Assembly: GCA_947473475.1 (NCBI GenBank)
Contig: CANJBZ010000007.1
Span: 48,422 to 112,421, forward strand
Length of the DNA: 64,000 bases
Source of the DNA: Alphaproteobacteria bacterium
GTDB lineage: Bacteria; Pseudomonadota; Alphaproteobacteria; Micropepsales; Micropepsaceae
Reading direction: 5' to 3'
This document shows, piece by piece, positions 1 to 8,517 of this stretch (within the stretch, counting starts at the first letter, position 1; every line of letters begins with the position of its first letter). Both the position numbers and the translations under genes were made by a program. Below the pieces are notes generated by a model that was not told where the DNA came from, ran no database searches, and worked only from the letters and a program-made list of their open reading frames with translations.

Positions 1-1209
1 TCCGCAACCCCTGTGCTGGTGCAGCTATGGGGCCTGACGCTGACGCAAGTCGGTTATCTTTTGGCGGCGAGCTACATCGGACAATTCGCAGGCGCGTTGA
101 TCTTCGGCTGGCTCGGCGAGCGCATCGGCCGCGTGATGAGCGCCACCTATGCGACGCTCATCATGGCCGTCGTCAGCCTTGCATGCGCCTTCACCGGCAA
201 TTTCACCGAAATGTTCATCTGCCGTCTGATCCAGGGGATCGGCGTCGGCGGCGAGATGCCAGTGGCGGCTACGTACATCAACGAACTGTCCCGCGCGCAT
301 GGGCGAGGGCGGTTCTTCATGCTCTATGAGCTGATCTTCCCCATCGGATTTTTGGCCGCCGCGGTTGCGGGCGCGCAGCTTGTGCCCGTCTATGGCTGGA
401 ACGTGCTGTTTCTCATGGGCACCGTGCCGGGGCTGCTGATCACGTTTTTGGTTTCGCGCCTGCCGGAAAGTCCACGCTGGCTGATCCGCAAGGGACGCTT
501 TGCCGAAGCCGAAGCCATCATCCGCAGTCTTGAGGCAAGTACGCCCGAGCGCACTCCCGTGCAGGCGCACGCGCTTTCGGCCACGGCAATGCAGAAGAGC
601 CGCTGGTCCGAGCTGTTTTCGCCGGTCTATCGCCATCGCACGCTGATCGTATGGGTGATCTGGGCGACCGCTTATGGGGTCACCAACGGCCTGAACAATT
701 TCATGCCGACGCTCTACAACCGCGTCTATCACCTGCCGCTGCAGGCCTCGCTGAATTTCGCGCTGCTGACCAATGCGACGCAAATCCTGGTGCTGCTGGT
801 CTGCGTGTTCGTGATCGACCGCGTCGGGCGCAAAGCCTGGATGACCGCGGGCTTCATCCTGGGCGGCTTGCTCCTCGCGCCGTTGGGCCTGTTCGGGGCG
901 GACGATGTGAACCGGGTGATTCTGTTCGTGACGCTTAGCTACGGCGTAATGAGCACCATCAACACCGTGCTCTATCTCTACACGCCGGAGATTTATCCGA
1001 CGCGCATGCGCGCCATCGGAACGGCGGCGGGGACATGCTGGCTGCGTTTGGCATCGGCCGCCGGCCCGACTGTGGTTGGCCTGACGATGGTGTCGCACGG
1101 AATCGAGTCGGTATTCCTGATGTTTGCCGGCGTGGCGATAGTCGGCGCCGTCGCCGCCACCCAAATGATCGAAACCCGCAACCGCCGCTTGGAAGATATA
1201 GCACCGTAG
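1..1209 (+). CDS. MFS transporter, sugar-porter/aromatic-acid type (5' end outside window)
   Basis: Major facilitator superfamily permease of the inner membrane, probably a proton symporter for a small organic substrate such as a sugar or aromatic acid. The frame is open to base 1, so the true start lies upstream; 402 residues are visible, against about 430-450 for the family, so roughly the first helix is missing. A GTG at 13 is in frame but would cut into a membrane segment. Visible hallmarks are the loop motif GWLGERIGR, the PESPRWLIRKGR signature that follows helix 6 in sugar porters and AAHS-type carriers, its second-half counterpart DRVGRK, and YTPEIYPTRMR near helix 10. It converges on the secreted-protein array. 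Substrate unknown; the esterase at 3.3-4.9 kb makes a phenolic acid plausible (inference). Confidence 0.85.
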   Translation, partial: SATPVLVQLWGLTLTQVGYLLAASYIGQFAGALIFGWLGERIGRVMSATYATLIMAVVSLACAFTGNFTEMFICRLIQGIGVGGEMPVAATYINELSRAHGRGRFFMLYELIFPIGFLAAAVAGAQLVPVYGWNVLFLMGTVPGLLITFLVSRLPESPRWLIRKGRFAEAEAIIRSLEASTPERTPVQAHALSATAMQKSRWSELFSPVYRHRTLIVWVIWATAYGVTNGLNNFMPTLYNRVYHLPLQASLNFALLTNATQILVLLVCVFVIDRVGRKAWMTAGFILGGLLLAPLGLFGADDVNRVILFVTLSYGVMSTINTVLYLYTPEIYPTRMRAIGTAAGTCWLRLASAAGPTVVGLTMVSHGIESVFLMFAGVAIVGAVAATQMIETRNRRLEDIAP

Positions 1210-1351
1210 ACTCCCTCGCCCCCTTCGGGGAGAGGGTCGGGGTGAGGGGGCGGTCTATCCACCTTCATATCGCGCATACATTGCGCCGCCGTCGCCCCCT
1301 CCGTCTCGCCGCTTCGTGGCGATCCACCTCCCCCGTAACAACGGGGGAGGA
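1210..1351. repeat. Intergenic palindromic repeat patch
   Basis: The gap between the convergent MFS gene and array member 1 holds several G/C-rich inverted repeats: CCCCCTTCGGGG near 1219, GCCGCTTCGTGGC near 1310 and CTCCCCCGTAACAACGGGGGAG at 1328-1349. The last ends three bases from the stop codon of array member 1. Similar CTCCCC...GGGGAG palindromes recur near 6.6, 12.5, 33.6, 44.1, 55.6 and 63.8 kb, so this looks like a dispersed repeat family. Some copies may act as factor-independent stem-loops, but there is no T-run here. Confidence 0.5.
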
Positions 1352-2251
1352 TCAGAAATCCGCGGTCTTCGCTTCCGGAATTGGGGCCACACCGAGACTG
1401 AAGAAGTTGGTGTGATTTTCGGCGCAGGGCGATTCATCGACTTCGCCTTGCAGTCTCAGGCGATAGGTTTGCCGGGCAGACCATTTCGTCGTGAACGCGC
1501 CGGGGTCTTCGACATCCACTTTCACTTCCATCGTGCGGCCGTCGGGCACGAGCGTGTAACGCTCGACGACATGCAGCGCCTTGGTGTGCGGCGTCAGATA
1601 ATTGTCGACAAAGGTCTTGTCCGAAATCGCGATGGTGTCCACCACCAGCGTGTCGTGGCCTTCGTAGTGGCCAACGGATTCGCCATACCAGGACGGCTTC
1701 GGATTCATGGAATGCGGCACGTTCAGATAAACATGGCGGGTCTGTGCATCGCCCTCATTGATGAGCAGCACGTCCTTGGCGCCTTGGACAATATAAACGG
1801 GCCGCACGCGCGTGTAGACGGTGAACGCTGGCACGCCCGCCGGCCAGCAGCGCTCGCGCGGATTGTAGGGTATGCCGCCCGCAAGAACGCGCGCGTTTGC
1901 TTTTTCCAGCGATTGCCTGACCCAAGGCTGCAGAATGGGATTTGATGTATCGGCGACGCGATAGGTCGGATCGCCGCTTTGGTTGCTGCGATAGGGGTGT
2001 TTGGGATCGGCGAAGATCGGTCCTGGTCCAGAGTCGGGCGGCAGGAAATCATCGCCCACTTCGTACCAGCCATAATCGACGGCGGCGAAATTCGGGATGC
2101 CGTCGGCGCGCGGCTTCAGCGTCCCTTCCGCGGCGAGCGGAAAACCCGCGCCCTGCGGAAGACCGGCGGCGCGCTGGTCCAACGTCGCCGCGGATGCCGC
2201 CGCCAGGGAAGCCGCAACCGCTGCCGCCGTATAGACCTTCAATCCGCGCAT
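1352..2251 (-). CDS. Exported two-Cys WYGES-family protein, array member 1
   Basis: Uncharacterised exported protein, 299 aa. The start at 2251 gives a signal peptide (MRGLKVYTAAAVAASLAAASA); the frame stays open upstream but only as a shadow of member 2. Core: PSWYGESVGHYEGHDTLVVDT at about 186-206, where one extra residue (H199) sits inside the usual EGDTL, then DNY-LTPHT and LHVVERY. Invariant cysteines are C135 (RCWPAGVP) and C276 (CAEN); the chain ends in ADF. The YLTPHT variant (Leu for Arg) and the INEGD stretch are shared only with member 12, so these two are the closest pair despite lying at opposite parts of the array. It is the last gene of the minus-strand array, 34 bases below member 2. 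No enzymatic motif is recognised. Confidence 0.85.
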   Translation of the reverse strand: MRGLKVYTAAAVAASLAAASAATLDQRAAGLPQGAGFPLAAEGTLKPRADGIPNFAAVDYGWYEVGDDFLPPDSGPGPIFADPKHPYRSNQSGDPTYRVADTSNPILQPWVRQSLEKANARVLAGGIPYNPRERCWPAGVPAFTVYTRVRPVYIVQGAKDVLLINEGDAQTRHVYLNVPHSMNPKPSWYGESVGHYEGHDTLVVDTIAISDKTFVDNYLTPHTKALHVVERYTLVPDGRTMEVKVDVEDPGAFTTKWSARQTYRLRLQGEVDESPCAENHTNFFSLGVAPIPEAKTADF

Positions 2252-2285
2252 AAGACTGTGCCGTGATGCCTTCGCCACTCGGCTA

Positions 2286-3101
2286 TCAAAAATCGGGCCG
2301 GTTGGCGACAGGAACCGGCCAGTCGAACAGGCCGAAATTGTTCTCCGCGCAGACCACCTCGGTGAGCGGCCCTTCCTCAACGCGACGATACCGCTGTAAC
2401 GCCGACCAGGGCTTGTTGAACGTGTTCGGGTCATCCACCGTGATCTTCGTCTCCAGCACACGTCCGTTGTCCGTCAGGCGGTAGCGCTCCACGACGTGCA
2501 GCTTTTCAGTGTGGGGCGTGCGGTAATTGTCGACATAGGTCTTGGTGTTCATGCCGATGGTGTCGACCACAAGCGTGTCGCCTTCATAGCGGCCGACCGA
2601 CTCGCCATACCAGGACGGCCTAGGATTTTTGGAATGCTCTACGTTCATCCGTACTCGGCGGACCTCCTGGTTGCCGGCGAAAATGAGCCGCACGTCCTTC
2701 GGCGTCTGGATGAAATAGATCGGCTCGACAATGTAGGACGAAAATCCGGGGACGCCCGCCGGTGTGCAGCTTGACCGCGCGGTGAATGCGTTCTTGCCGG
2801 CCAAGACCGCGTCATTGTCTTTCTTCATCTGCGCCGCCGCCCAGGGCTTCAGATTGGGATTGGCGGTGTCGGCAATGCGGAACGTCGCCTGCGCCGCCCG
2901 TCCATTCGGCACATAGGGATGCGCCGGATCGAACGTGCTGGGCGGCGTCTCACCCGGCACCGGCGCCAGATCGTTGTTCATCGCGATCCACGCCGTACCG
3001 CCATTGGCTTGGAGATCGGGCGGGGAGGGCGCGTCGGCAGCGAATGCCGCGGATGAGAGCACAAGGCTCACGATCGACAATAGCGTCCGTTTACGGAGCA
3101 T
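2286..3101 (-). CDS. Exported two-Cys WYGES-family protein, array member 2
   Basis: 271-residue exported protein, the shortest of the 15 close paralogues. Signal peptide 1-21 ends in AFAA. The N-terminal part contains FDPAHPYVPNG and the FRIADTANPNLKPW block, then C112 (SCTPAGVPG), SWYGESVGRYEGDTLVVDT at about 166-181, DNYRTPHTEKLHVVERY, C251 (CAENN) and the terminal PDF. TPAG replaces the common WPAG after the first cysteine. Members 2 and 4 share the NPNLKPW form and the wording around EPxYxIQxPK, and look like sisters. The upstream gap (3102-3276) carries a MITE-like inverted repeat that separates this gene from the tannase gene. Function unknown. Confidence 0.85.
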   Translation of the reverse strand: MLRKRTLLSIVSLVLSSAAFAADAPSPPDLQANGGTAWIAMNNDLAPVPGETPPSTFDPAHPYVPNGRAAQATFRIADTANPNLKPWAAAQMKKDNDAVLAGKNAFTARSSCTPAGVPGFSSYIVEPIYFIQTPKDVRLIFAGNQEVRRVRMNVEHSKNPRPSWYGESVGRYEGDTLVVDTIGMNTKTYVDNYRTPHTEKLHVVERYRLTDNGRVLETKITVDDPNTFNKPWSALQRYRRVEEGPLTEVVCAENNFGLFDWPVPVANRPDF

Positions 3102-3143
3102 TATTTCTTCAACCTCTTTACCCCTCGTTCAAAAACCAACTTT

Positions 3144-3257
3144 ACCATGGCCGGGCTTGACCCGGCCACCTAGTGCGCACGCGTCTGCGGGCGCAAAAGA
3201 ATCATTGGCTCGCCGACGCTCGCCTGCTGGGTGGCCGGCTCGGAGGCCGGCCATGGT
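3144..3257. repeat. MITE-like inverted repeat between array member 2 and tannase gene
   Basis: The left arm at 3144-3170 (starting ACCATGGCCGGGCTTGACC) and the right arm at 3230-3257 (ending GGCCGGCCATGGT) are imperfect inverted complements: 11 outer bases and GGTGGCCGG pair exactly. About 60 bases lie between the arms. Elements of this TGGCCGGGCTTGACCCGGCCA type are common between genes in alphaproteobacteria. No coding capacity is visible. It probably arrived by transposition or is a REP-like element; function, if any, is unknown. Confidence 0.6.
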
Positions 3258-3276
3258 GAGAGATTTGGTTTCATGA

Positions 3277-4938
3277 TCACGGTTTCGCACAACTGAAACT
3301 GGCAGCGTCCTTCACGTCGCCTTTGCCGTCGTAGCGCGGGTAGGCGGGATACAGGCACATCGGCCGCGCGGCGACCGTCGGGAACGGCGCCTTCTGTTCC
3401 TGCGACACCTGCATCAGCACTGCCGGTGCTTTGCCGCCATCGACCCATCCGTCGAGCGCACCCAGCATGTCCACTTTCGCCGGTACCGCTTCGCCGTTTG
3501 CCATCACGCCGTTACCCGGATGATTGACGCCGGGCGTCGTATAAAAACGCATAAACGAATCCACGCGCGCCGGGCCCATCTTGGCGACGACGGATTTGTA
3601 ATAGGTGGTCTCCTGCAGCACGCTGCGCTGATAGTCCGCGCCATTGCCTTTCAGGATCAGCTTGCCGCCACGCGCGAGGAACGCAGACAAGTCCGGATCG
3701 GTCGCGTCGAACATCTGCGAGATTTCGCGCAGGCGGGCGGTGCTTTCTTGAATCGAGAATTGGAACGGGTTGAACTTGGCGTCCTTCGCGACGTAGTAGC
3801 GGATAAAGCCGTTGGAGTTCGCCCAGGCGACCGATTGCACCTTTTCCGAGATAAGCGGGAAGCGCGGCGGCTCCAACCCGGTAATGGTATCAACCATGCC
3901 GCCGGGCTGAACCTCGCTGCCATAGGTCCAGCCGGGGAAACTTGTCGTCCCGTTCTTCATCGCGAACGGATACGGGAACGGCCGGTGTATCAGGCGGTCG
4001 GCTTCGATCTGTGCATCCGATAAACAGGTATCGCCTTCATCCTTGCCGGACGCGCAGCGGATTACCTTCGGATCGAAAACCGTCATGCATTGTTCGTAGG
4101 CGCCGATCACCCCGTCCGCCAAACCGTCGAGCTTGTCGCAAGCCGCATTGACGGCCGTCATCAGCGTTTTCACCTTGGCCGGGTTGAGCCAGCCGCCATC
4201 GTTTTGCAGTTGCGCCAGCTTATTCCGCACCAACTGACCGCCCGTGTAATTCGCCACTGGGACCACCGCGACGATGCCGTCGAAATCATTGGGGAAACGC
4301 TGCGCCATGGTCAGCGCCTCGCGTCCGCCTTCGGAGCCGCCATAGAAATACATCTTCGTCGGCGCGCGGTCGTAAAAGGCCGTCGCGATGCGCACGCCCG
4401 CATCGTGCGTCTTCTTGTAGGCGGCATAAGCCATGTTGGTCAGCGACTCGTCGTTCAGCGCGAACGCCATAGGCTCAGCCAGCTTCTTGTTGTCGTGGCC
4501 GGAATCCGTGCCCCATGTCGCAAAGCCACGCGCCACCGGAACGGGCGTATCGCGCCGCGCATCGCGCAATGGCGCAAGACCGGTAATCAGAACGCCATTG
4601 CTGCCGCCGCCGCCATATTGCACCGCCTTGCCGTTCCACTGCATCGGCAGGTTCACTTCGAAATTCACCGGCGGCGCGTTGGGATCGAGCGGCTGCACCG
4701 CGCCGAGCACCTTGCAATATTCCTTCGTCGCGCCGGGGTTAGCGGGATCGGCAACCACCGTGGCGATTTGTGCAGACGAGATCGTTGCGCCGCCGTTCGG
4801 CAAGCCGATGTCTTTGGCAGCGATCTTCAGTTGAACCAGATCGGCGCACGCCGTGGCTGCGTTGGCGGGCGCAGCGGCCAATGCCAACGCCGCCGTGGCG
4901 CTCGTGGCAAGCAACAGGCGCAAAGAGGCGTGGGTCAT
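3277..4938 (-). CDS. Exported tannase/feruloyl-esterase family protein
   Basis: Secreted alpha/beta-hydrolase of the tannase and feruloyl esterase family (553 aa, usual 500-580). Family members hydrolyse gallate, ferulate or similar aromatic esters. Signal peptide 1-27 (ends PANA). Likely triad: S202 in YFYGGSEGGR, D435 in GGKLILKGNGAD and H473 in PGVNHPGNG. The calcium-loop-like CDKLDGLADGV lies at 267-277. Classical tannases carry adjacent cysteines in a CS-D-HC motif, but here the residue before the nucleophile is Gly and the residue after the His is Pro, so that disulphide is absent. It is the only recognisable enzyme inside the 16-gene array and lies 17 bases below array member 3, in the same orientation. 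Ester hydrolysis is a sound family-level call; the exact substrate is not. Confidence 0.85.
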   Translation of the reverse strand: MTHASLRLLLATSATAALALAAAPANAATACADLVQLKIAAKDIGLPNGGATISSAQIATVVADPANPGATKEYCKVLGAVQPLDPNAPPVNFEVNLPMQWNGKAVQYGGGGSNGVLITGLAPLRDARRDTPVPVARGFATWGTDSGHDNKKLAEPMAFALNDESLTNMAYAAYKKTHDAGVRIATAFYDRAPTKMYFYGGSEGGREALTMAQRFPNDFDGIVAVVPVANYTGGQLVRNKLAQLQNDGGWLNPAKVKTLMTAVNAACDKLDGLADGVIGAYEQCMTVFDPKVIRCASGKDEGDTCLSDAQIEADRLIHRPFPYPFAMKNGTTSFPGWTYGSEVQPGGMVDTITGLEPPRFPLISEKVQSVAWANSNGFIRYYVAKDAKFNPFQFSIQESTARLREISQMFDATDPDLSAFLARGGKLILKGNGADYQRSVLQETTYYKSVVAKMGPARVDSFMRFYTTPGVNHPGNGVMANGEAVPAKVDMLGALDGWVDGGKAPAVLMQVSQEQKAPFPTVAARPMCLYPAYPRYDGKGDVKDAASFSCAKP

Positions 4939-4955
4939 AGGGGCGTTCCTTTTTC

Positions 4956-5792
4956 TTAGAAGTCAGGGGTCTTGGCCTGCGGAATGGGGTCCATGTCATA
5001 GCCGAGGAAATTGTTCGGATTCTCGGCGCAGCTTTGCTCCGGCATCGGCCCGTTCTGCACGCGGCGATAACGCTGCATCGCATGCCAGGGCGTCGTGAAG
5101 GCGCCGGGGTCTTCCACCATCACGTCCACCGTCAGCCCCTTTTGATCGGGATTGATCTTGAAGCGCTCTACAACGTGCAGTTTGGTGGTGTGCGGCGTGC
5201 GGAAATTGTCGACGTAAGACTTGTCGTTCAGTCCGACGGTGTCGACCACCAGCGTATCGCCGTTTTCATAGTGGCCGATGGATTCGCCGAACCAGGACGG
5301 CCCAGGATTGGCGCTGTGCTTATCCGTCAGATAGACCCGCCGCACCTCATGATTGGGCGGCCAGACCAGCACCACTTCCTTCGGCGTCTGGATGAAATAG
5401 ACGGGCTGCGCGGGATGCAGCAGATAGGCGGGTACGCCCTGCGGAATGCAGCTCACCTGCGGCGTAAACCCGCCACGCCCGCCCGCCTTTACATTCTCAT
5501 TCACCTTGGTGAGCGCCTCACGCACCCAGGGTTGCAGAATGGGATTGCTGACGTCCGCATCGCGAAAGGTAGGCTGCGCCCCCGTGTTGTTGCCACCATG
5601 CTCGTGACCTGGAACGTCGCGCACGGGACCCGGACCGCTTGGCGGCTGCAGGAAGTCCGCTCCCGCGGCCTGCCAGCCGCCGTCCATAAAGGCGAAGGGT
5701 GGAATCTGCGTGTTGTCGGCCGCCAGCGCCGTGCCCGCACATGCGAGCGTCGCGGCGCCCATGGCGGCCGCAAACATCCTCGAAGCAGTCAT
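4956..5792 (-). CDS. Exported two-Cys WYGES-family protein, array member 3
   Basis: 278 aa. Two ATG codons lie side by side (5795 and 5792) behind AGGGAGG; the second has the better spacing and is used here. Signal peptide about 1-25 (ends ALAA). The middle reads GPGPVRDVPGHEHGG, unlike the usual DPxHPY. C115 (SCIPQGVP) and C255 (CAEN) are kept. Core: SWFGESIGHYENGDTLVVDTVG at about 167-187, the WFGESI/ENG variant also seen in members 6 and 10. It ends TPDF. It lies directly upstream of the tannase gene (17-base gap), so the two are very probably on one transcript. Function unknown. Confidence 0.85.
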   Translation of the reverse strand: MTASRMFAAAMGAATLACAGTALAADNTQIPPFAFMDGGWQAAGADFLQPPSGPGPVRDVPGHEHGGNNTGAQPTFRDADVSNPILQPWVREALTKVNENVKAGGRGGFTPQVSCIPQGVPAYLLHPAQPVYFIQTPKEVVLVWPPNHEVRRVYLTDKHSANPGPSWFGESIGHYENGDTLVVDTVGLNDKSYVDNFRTPHTTKLHVVERFKINPDQKGLTVDVMVEDPGAFTTPWHAMQRYRRVQNGPMPEQSCAENPNNFLGYDMDPIPQAKTPDF

Positions 5793-5815
5793 CATCCCTC
5801 CCTGAAAACGATACG

Positions 5816-6736
5816 TCAGAAGTCCGGTTTGGCCGCCTCTGGAGCGCCCACCCAGCCCGGTATATTGAAGATGTTGTCGTTGTTCTCGGAACAGTTCTGT
5901 TCGATCAACGGTCGGTTCGGCGTGCGGGTGTAGGTCTGCTTCGTCTGCCAAGGCTGATTGAAGGCTTCCGGATCGTCCACGGTCAGATTGACCTCAAGGC
6001 GCTTGCCCTCTTCGATGAGATGATAGCGTTCCACGACGTGCAGCTTTTCGGTGTGCGGCGTGTGGTAATTATCCACGACGGCCTTGGTCGACAGCCCGAT
6101 GGTGTCCACCACCAGCGTATCGCCCTCGTAGTGGCCCACGGATTCTCCGTACCAGGATGGTTTGGGATTGTTGCTGTGCGGCACGTTCATATGAACATGC
6201 CGGACCTCGCGGTTGCCGGAATAGATCAGCAGCACTTCCTTGGGCGATTGAATGACGTAAACCGGCTCGACCACGAAGATGGAGAATCCCGGCACGCCCC
6301 CCGGCAGGCAGCTCCAGCGTGGGGTGGTTCCAAGCTCGCCGCCGGCCAAAACTTTGTCGTTCCACTTCTTCAGCTCGGCGACGACCCAAGGCTTCAGATT
6401 GGGATTGCTGAGGTCCGCGATGCGATAGGTGGCTTGGCCGGGCTCGTCGTTACGGCGGAACGGATATTTCGGATCCCAGGTCACCGGGCTGGGGCTGCCT
6501 GGAACGGCCACGAAATCCGAGTTGATGGCGATCCATCCGTCCGTAGGCGCCCAAAAATTCGGGATGCTGGAATTCTCCGCCGCTGACGCGGCCGTCAGAC
6601 AAAAGAGAGATGCCGCTACTGCTCCTACCCTCCCCTTGAGGGAGGGTCGAACGCGGCGTAGCCCAAAGGGCGAAGCCTCCCACCCTCCCTCAAGGGGAGG
6701 GTGGGAGGCTGTGACTCGCGACAAAAAACGAAACAT
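5816..6736 (-). CDS. Exported two-Cys WYGES-family protein, array member 4, repeat inserted in signal peptide
   Basis: 306 aa, starting at the ATG at 6736 behind GAGGT. Residues 11-38 (SHPPLEGGWE to KGRVG) are encoded by a palindromic repeat. Removing these 28 codons restores a normal signal peptide: MFRFLSRVTA joined to AVAASLFCLTAASA. The rest is ordinary for the family: C143 (SCLPGGVPG), SWYGESVGHYEGDTLVVDT at about 194-212, DNYHTPHTEKLHVVERY, C282 (CSENN) and terminal PDF. With two charged, Pro-rich repeat arms between the n-region and the hydrophobic core, export may be altered, or translation may use another start that I cannot identify. The mature domain is intact, so the gene is not obviously dead. 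Closest to member 2. Confidence 0.8.
   Translation of the reverse strand: MFRFLSRVTASHPPLEGGWEASPFGLRRVRPSLKGRVGAVAASLFCLTAASAAENSSIPNFWAPTDGWIAINSDFVAVPGSPSPVTWDPKYPFRRNDEPGQATYRIADLSNPNLKPWVVAELKKWNDKVLAGGELGTTPRWSCLPGGVPGFSIFVVEPVYVIQSPKEVLLIYSGNREVRHVHMNVPHSNNPKPSWYGESVGHYEGDTLVVDTIGLSTKAVVDNYHTPHTEKLHVVERYHLIEEGKRLEVNLTVDDPEAFNQPWQTKQTYTRTPNRPLIEQNCSENNDNIFNIPGWVGAPEAAKPDF
6627..6709. repeat. RPE-like palindromic element inside array member 4
   Basis: A 21-base perfect inverted repeat (6627-6647 and 6682-6702, core CCCTCCCCTTGAGGGAGGG and its complement) flanks a 34-base spacer. The right part also forms its own hairpin: 15-base stems GCCTCCCACCCTCCC (6675-6689) and complement (6695-6709) around a 5-base loop. 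The element adds 28 sense codons without a stop on the minus strand, in the signal-peptide region of member 4. It resembles in behaviour the Rickettsia palindromic elements that insert in frame into genes (established for Rickettsia; the similarity is my inference). Confidence 0.75.
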
Positions 6737-6752
6737 CGGGACCTCACTCGTC

Positions 6753-7631
6753 TCAAAAATCCGGCCGTTTGGCTTCCGGCATCGGCTCGGTTTCATGGTT
6801 GAAATAGTTCGCGTTATTTTCCGCGCAGTTCATCTCAATGATAGGCCCTGGCTCGACCCGGCGGTAGCGCTGAATAGCGTTCCAGGGCTGGGTAAACGCG
6901 CCGGGGTCTTCCACGCGCAGGTCCACCTGCAGGACCTTGCCGCCCTCGATCATGTGGAAGCGTTCGACGATATGCAGTTTGTCCGTATGGGGCGTGCGGT
7001 AATTGTCGACGAAGACCTGATCGTTCAGTCCGACCGTATCGACCACCAGCGTATCGCCTTCGTAATGACCGACCGACTCGCCGTGCCAGGATGGGGCGGC
7101 CTTCGCCGAATGGGGCACGTTCAGATAGACGTGACGCACCATGTGATCGAACTGGGTCATCATCACGATCTCTTTGGCGGTCTGGACAAAGAACAGCGGC
7201 TGCACCGGGTAGAGCAGATAAACCGGCACGCCGTTGGGCCAGCACGCCGTCTGCCGCGTGTAGCCGGGCCTACCCGCCAGCACCGCCTCGTTGCGCTTAC
7301 GCAGGGCTTCGCGCGTCCACGGCAACAGGATTGGGTTGGAGAGGTCCGCCACACGGAAGGTGGAGGCGCCCAGAAACTTCATGGACGGCTGTGCCGCGCG
7401 GTATTCCACTTCATCGGGAATGAAGGGGTGCTGAGGGTCGCTGAGGATCGGTCCAGCGCCGCTCGCGGGCGGCAGAAAATCGGTGCCATAGGCGATCCAG
7501 CCCACATTGGGCGTGGGCGAAAGGCTCAGCGGCGGTGCGCTGTTCTGGGCGAAACTGGCGCCGCCGCAAAAGCCGCACGTGGCAGCTGCGGCAAAGACAC
7601 CTGCGAAAACAAAATCTCTGAAACGAAGCAT
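6753..7631 (-). CDS. Exported two-Cys WYGES-family protein, array member 5
   Basis: 292 aa from the ATG at 7631; an in-frame TTG two codons earlier overlaps the stop of member 6 and is less likely. Signal peptide about 1-29 (ends ASFA). A distinctive insertion (about 74-90) lies between QHPF and the FRVADLSNPILLPW block. C130 (ACWPNGVP) and C269 (CAENN) are kept. The core reads SWHGESVGHYEGDTLVVDTVG (about 181-201), with His in place of the near-invariant Tyr/Phe. It ends RPDF. Only 2 bases separate its start from the stop of member 6, indicating translational coupling, and 16 bases separate it from member 4. Confidence 0.85.
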   Translation of the reverse strand: MLRFRDFVFAGVFAAAATCGFCGGASFAQNSAPPLSLSPTPNVGWIAYGTDFLPPASGAGPILSDPQHPFIPDEVEYRAAQPSMKFLGASTFRVADLSNPILLPWTREALRKRNEAVLAGRPGYTRQTACWPNGVPVYLLYPVQPLFFVQTAKEIVMMTQFDHMVRHVYLNVPHSAKAAPSWHGESVGHYEGDTLVVDTVGLNDQVFVDNYRTPHTDKLHIVERFHMIEGGKVLQVDLRVEDPGAFTQPWNAIQRYRRVEPGPIIEMNCAENNANYFNHETEPMPEAKRPDF

Positions 7632-7633
7632 GG

Positions 7634-8500
7634 TCAAAAATCCGGATGATCTTGCTGCGGCAGCGGGTCGAAGTCGAAATTGAAGTAATTGATGTTGCCT
7701 TCAGCACAGGTGGATTCCGCCATCGCGCCGACTTCCAGCCGCGCATAAAGCTGCTTGGCCTGCCAGGGCGTCGTGAACGCGCCGGGGTCTTCGACCGTCA
7801 GGCTCACTTCGATGCGGGTTTCCGCGTTCATCAGGCGGTAGCGTTCGACCACGTGCAGCTTGTCGGTGTGGGGCGTGCGGTAATTGTCGACGAAGGTCTT
7901 GGTGTTCAGCCCGATCGTATCCACCACCAGCGTGTCGCCATTTTCGTAGTGGCCGATGGATTCGCCAAACCATGACGGCTTGGGATTGGGCGTGTGCTTA
8001 TCGGTCAGATAAATGTGCCGGACCATCATGTCCGACTGCCAGATCATCAGCACTTCCTTCGGCGTTTGGATGATGTAGGTCGGTTGCGCCGTGTACAGAA
8101 CAAACGCCGGCACGCCCAGCGGCCAGCAGCGCACCTGAGGCGGGAAGGCCGGCTTGCCCGCCAGAACCTTGTCGTTGGTCTTTTTCAGCTCGTCTTTGAC
8201 CCAGGGCTGAAGGATGGGATTGTTCAAATCGGCCACCCGCAACGTCGGCTGACGCCCGCCGCGTCCGCTTTGGATGTAGGGATGGGCTGGATCGGGCGTG
8301 ACGGGATGCGGCCCGCTGTCCGGGGGCATGTATTCGTTGCCATAGGCCAGCCAGCTTACGGACTCGTCGCCGCCGAAATTCGGAATCTTGCCAGGCGGCA
8401 CCGGCAGGCTGGGAGCCTGCGCCAACGCCAGCCCTGCGCACAACGCCACGGAAGCGCCCGCAAGCAGCGACGTCGCGCATGCAACTCGAAATTTCACCAT
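7634..8500 (-). CDS. Exported two-Cys WYGES-family protein, array member 6
   Basis: 288 aa. The start at 8500 (MVKFRVACAT) begins a clear signal peptide ending ALAQ near residue 28; the much longer open frame upstream is a shadow of member 7. Blocks in order: DPAHPYIQSGRGGRQPT (69-85), RVADLNNPILQPW, C125 (RCWPLGVP), YIIQTPKEVLMIW, SWFGESIGHYENGDTLVVDTIG (177-198), DNYRTPHTDKLHVVERY, C265 (CAEGN) and terminal HPDF. It belongs to the WFGESI/ENG subgroup with members 3 and 10. Its gap to member 5 is 2 bases. Function unknown. Confidence 0.85.
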   Translation of the reverse strand: MVKFRVACATSLLAGASVALCAGLALAQAPSLPVPPGKIPNFGGDESVSWLAYGNEYMPPDSGPHPVTPDPAHPYIQSGRGGRQPTLRVADLNNPILQPWVKDELKKTNDKVLAGKPAFPPQVRCWPLGVPAFVLYTAQPTYIIQTPKEVLMIWQSDMMVRHIYLTDKHTPNPKPSWFGESIGHYENGDTLVVDTIGLNTKTFVDNYRTPHTDKLHVVERYRLMNAETRIEVSLTVEDPGAFTTPWQAKQLYARLEVGAMAESTCAEGNINYFNFDFDPLPQQDHPDF

Positions 8501-8517
8501 GCCGGTCCAATACCTGT

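Noticed and set aside
5816..6736. Array member 4 as a pseudogene
   Set aside because: The repeat insert keeps the frame and the whole mature domain is intact with both cysteines, so it cannot be called broken from sequence alone.
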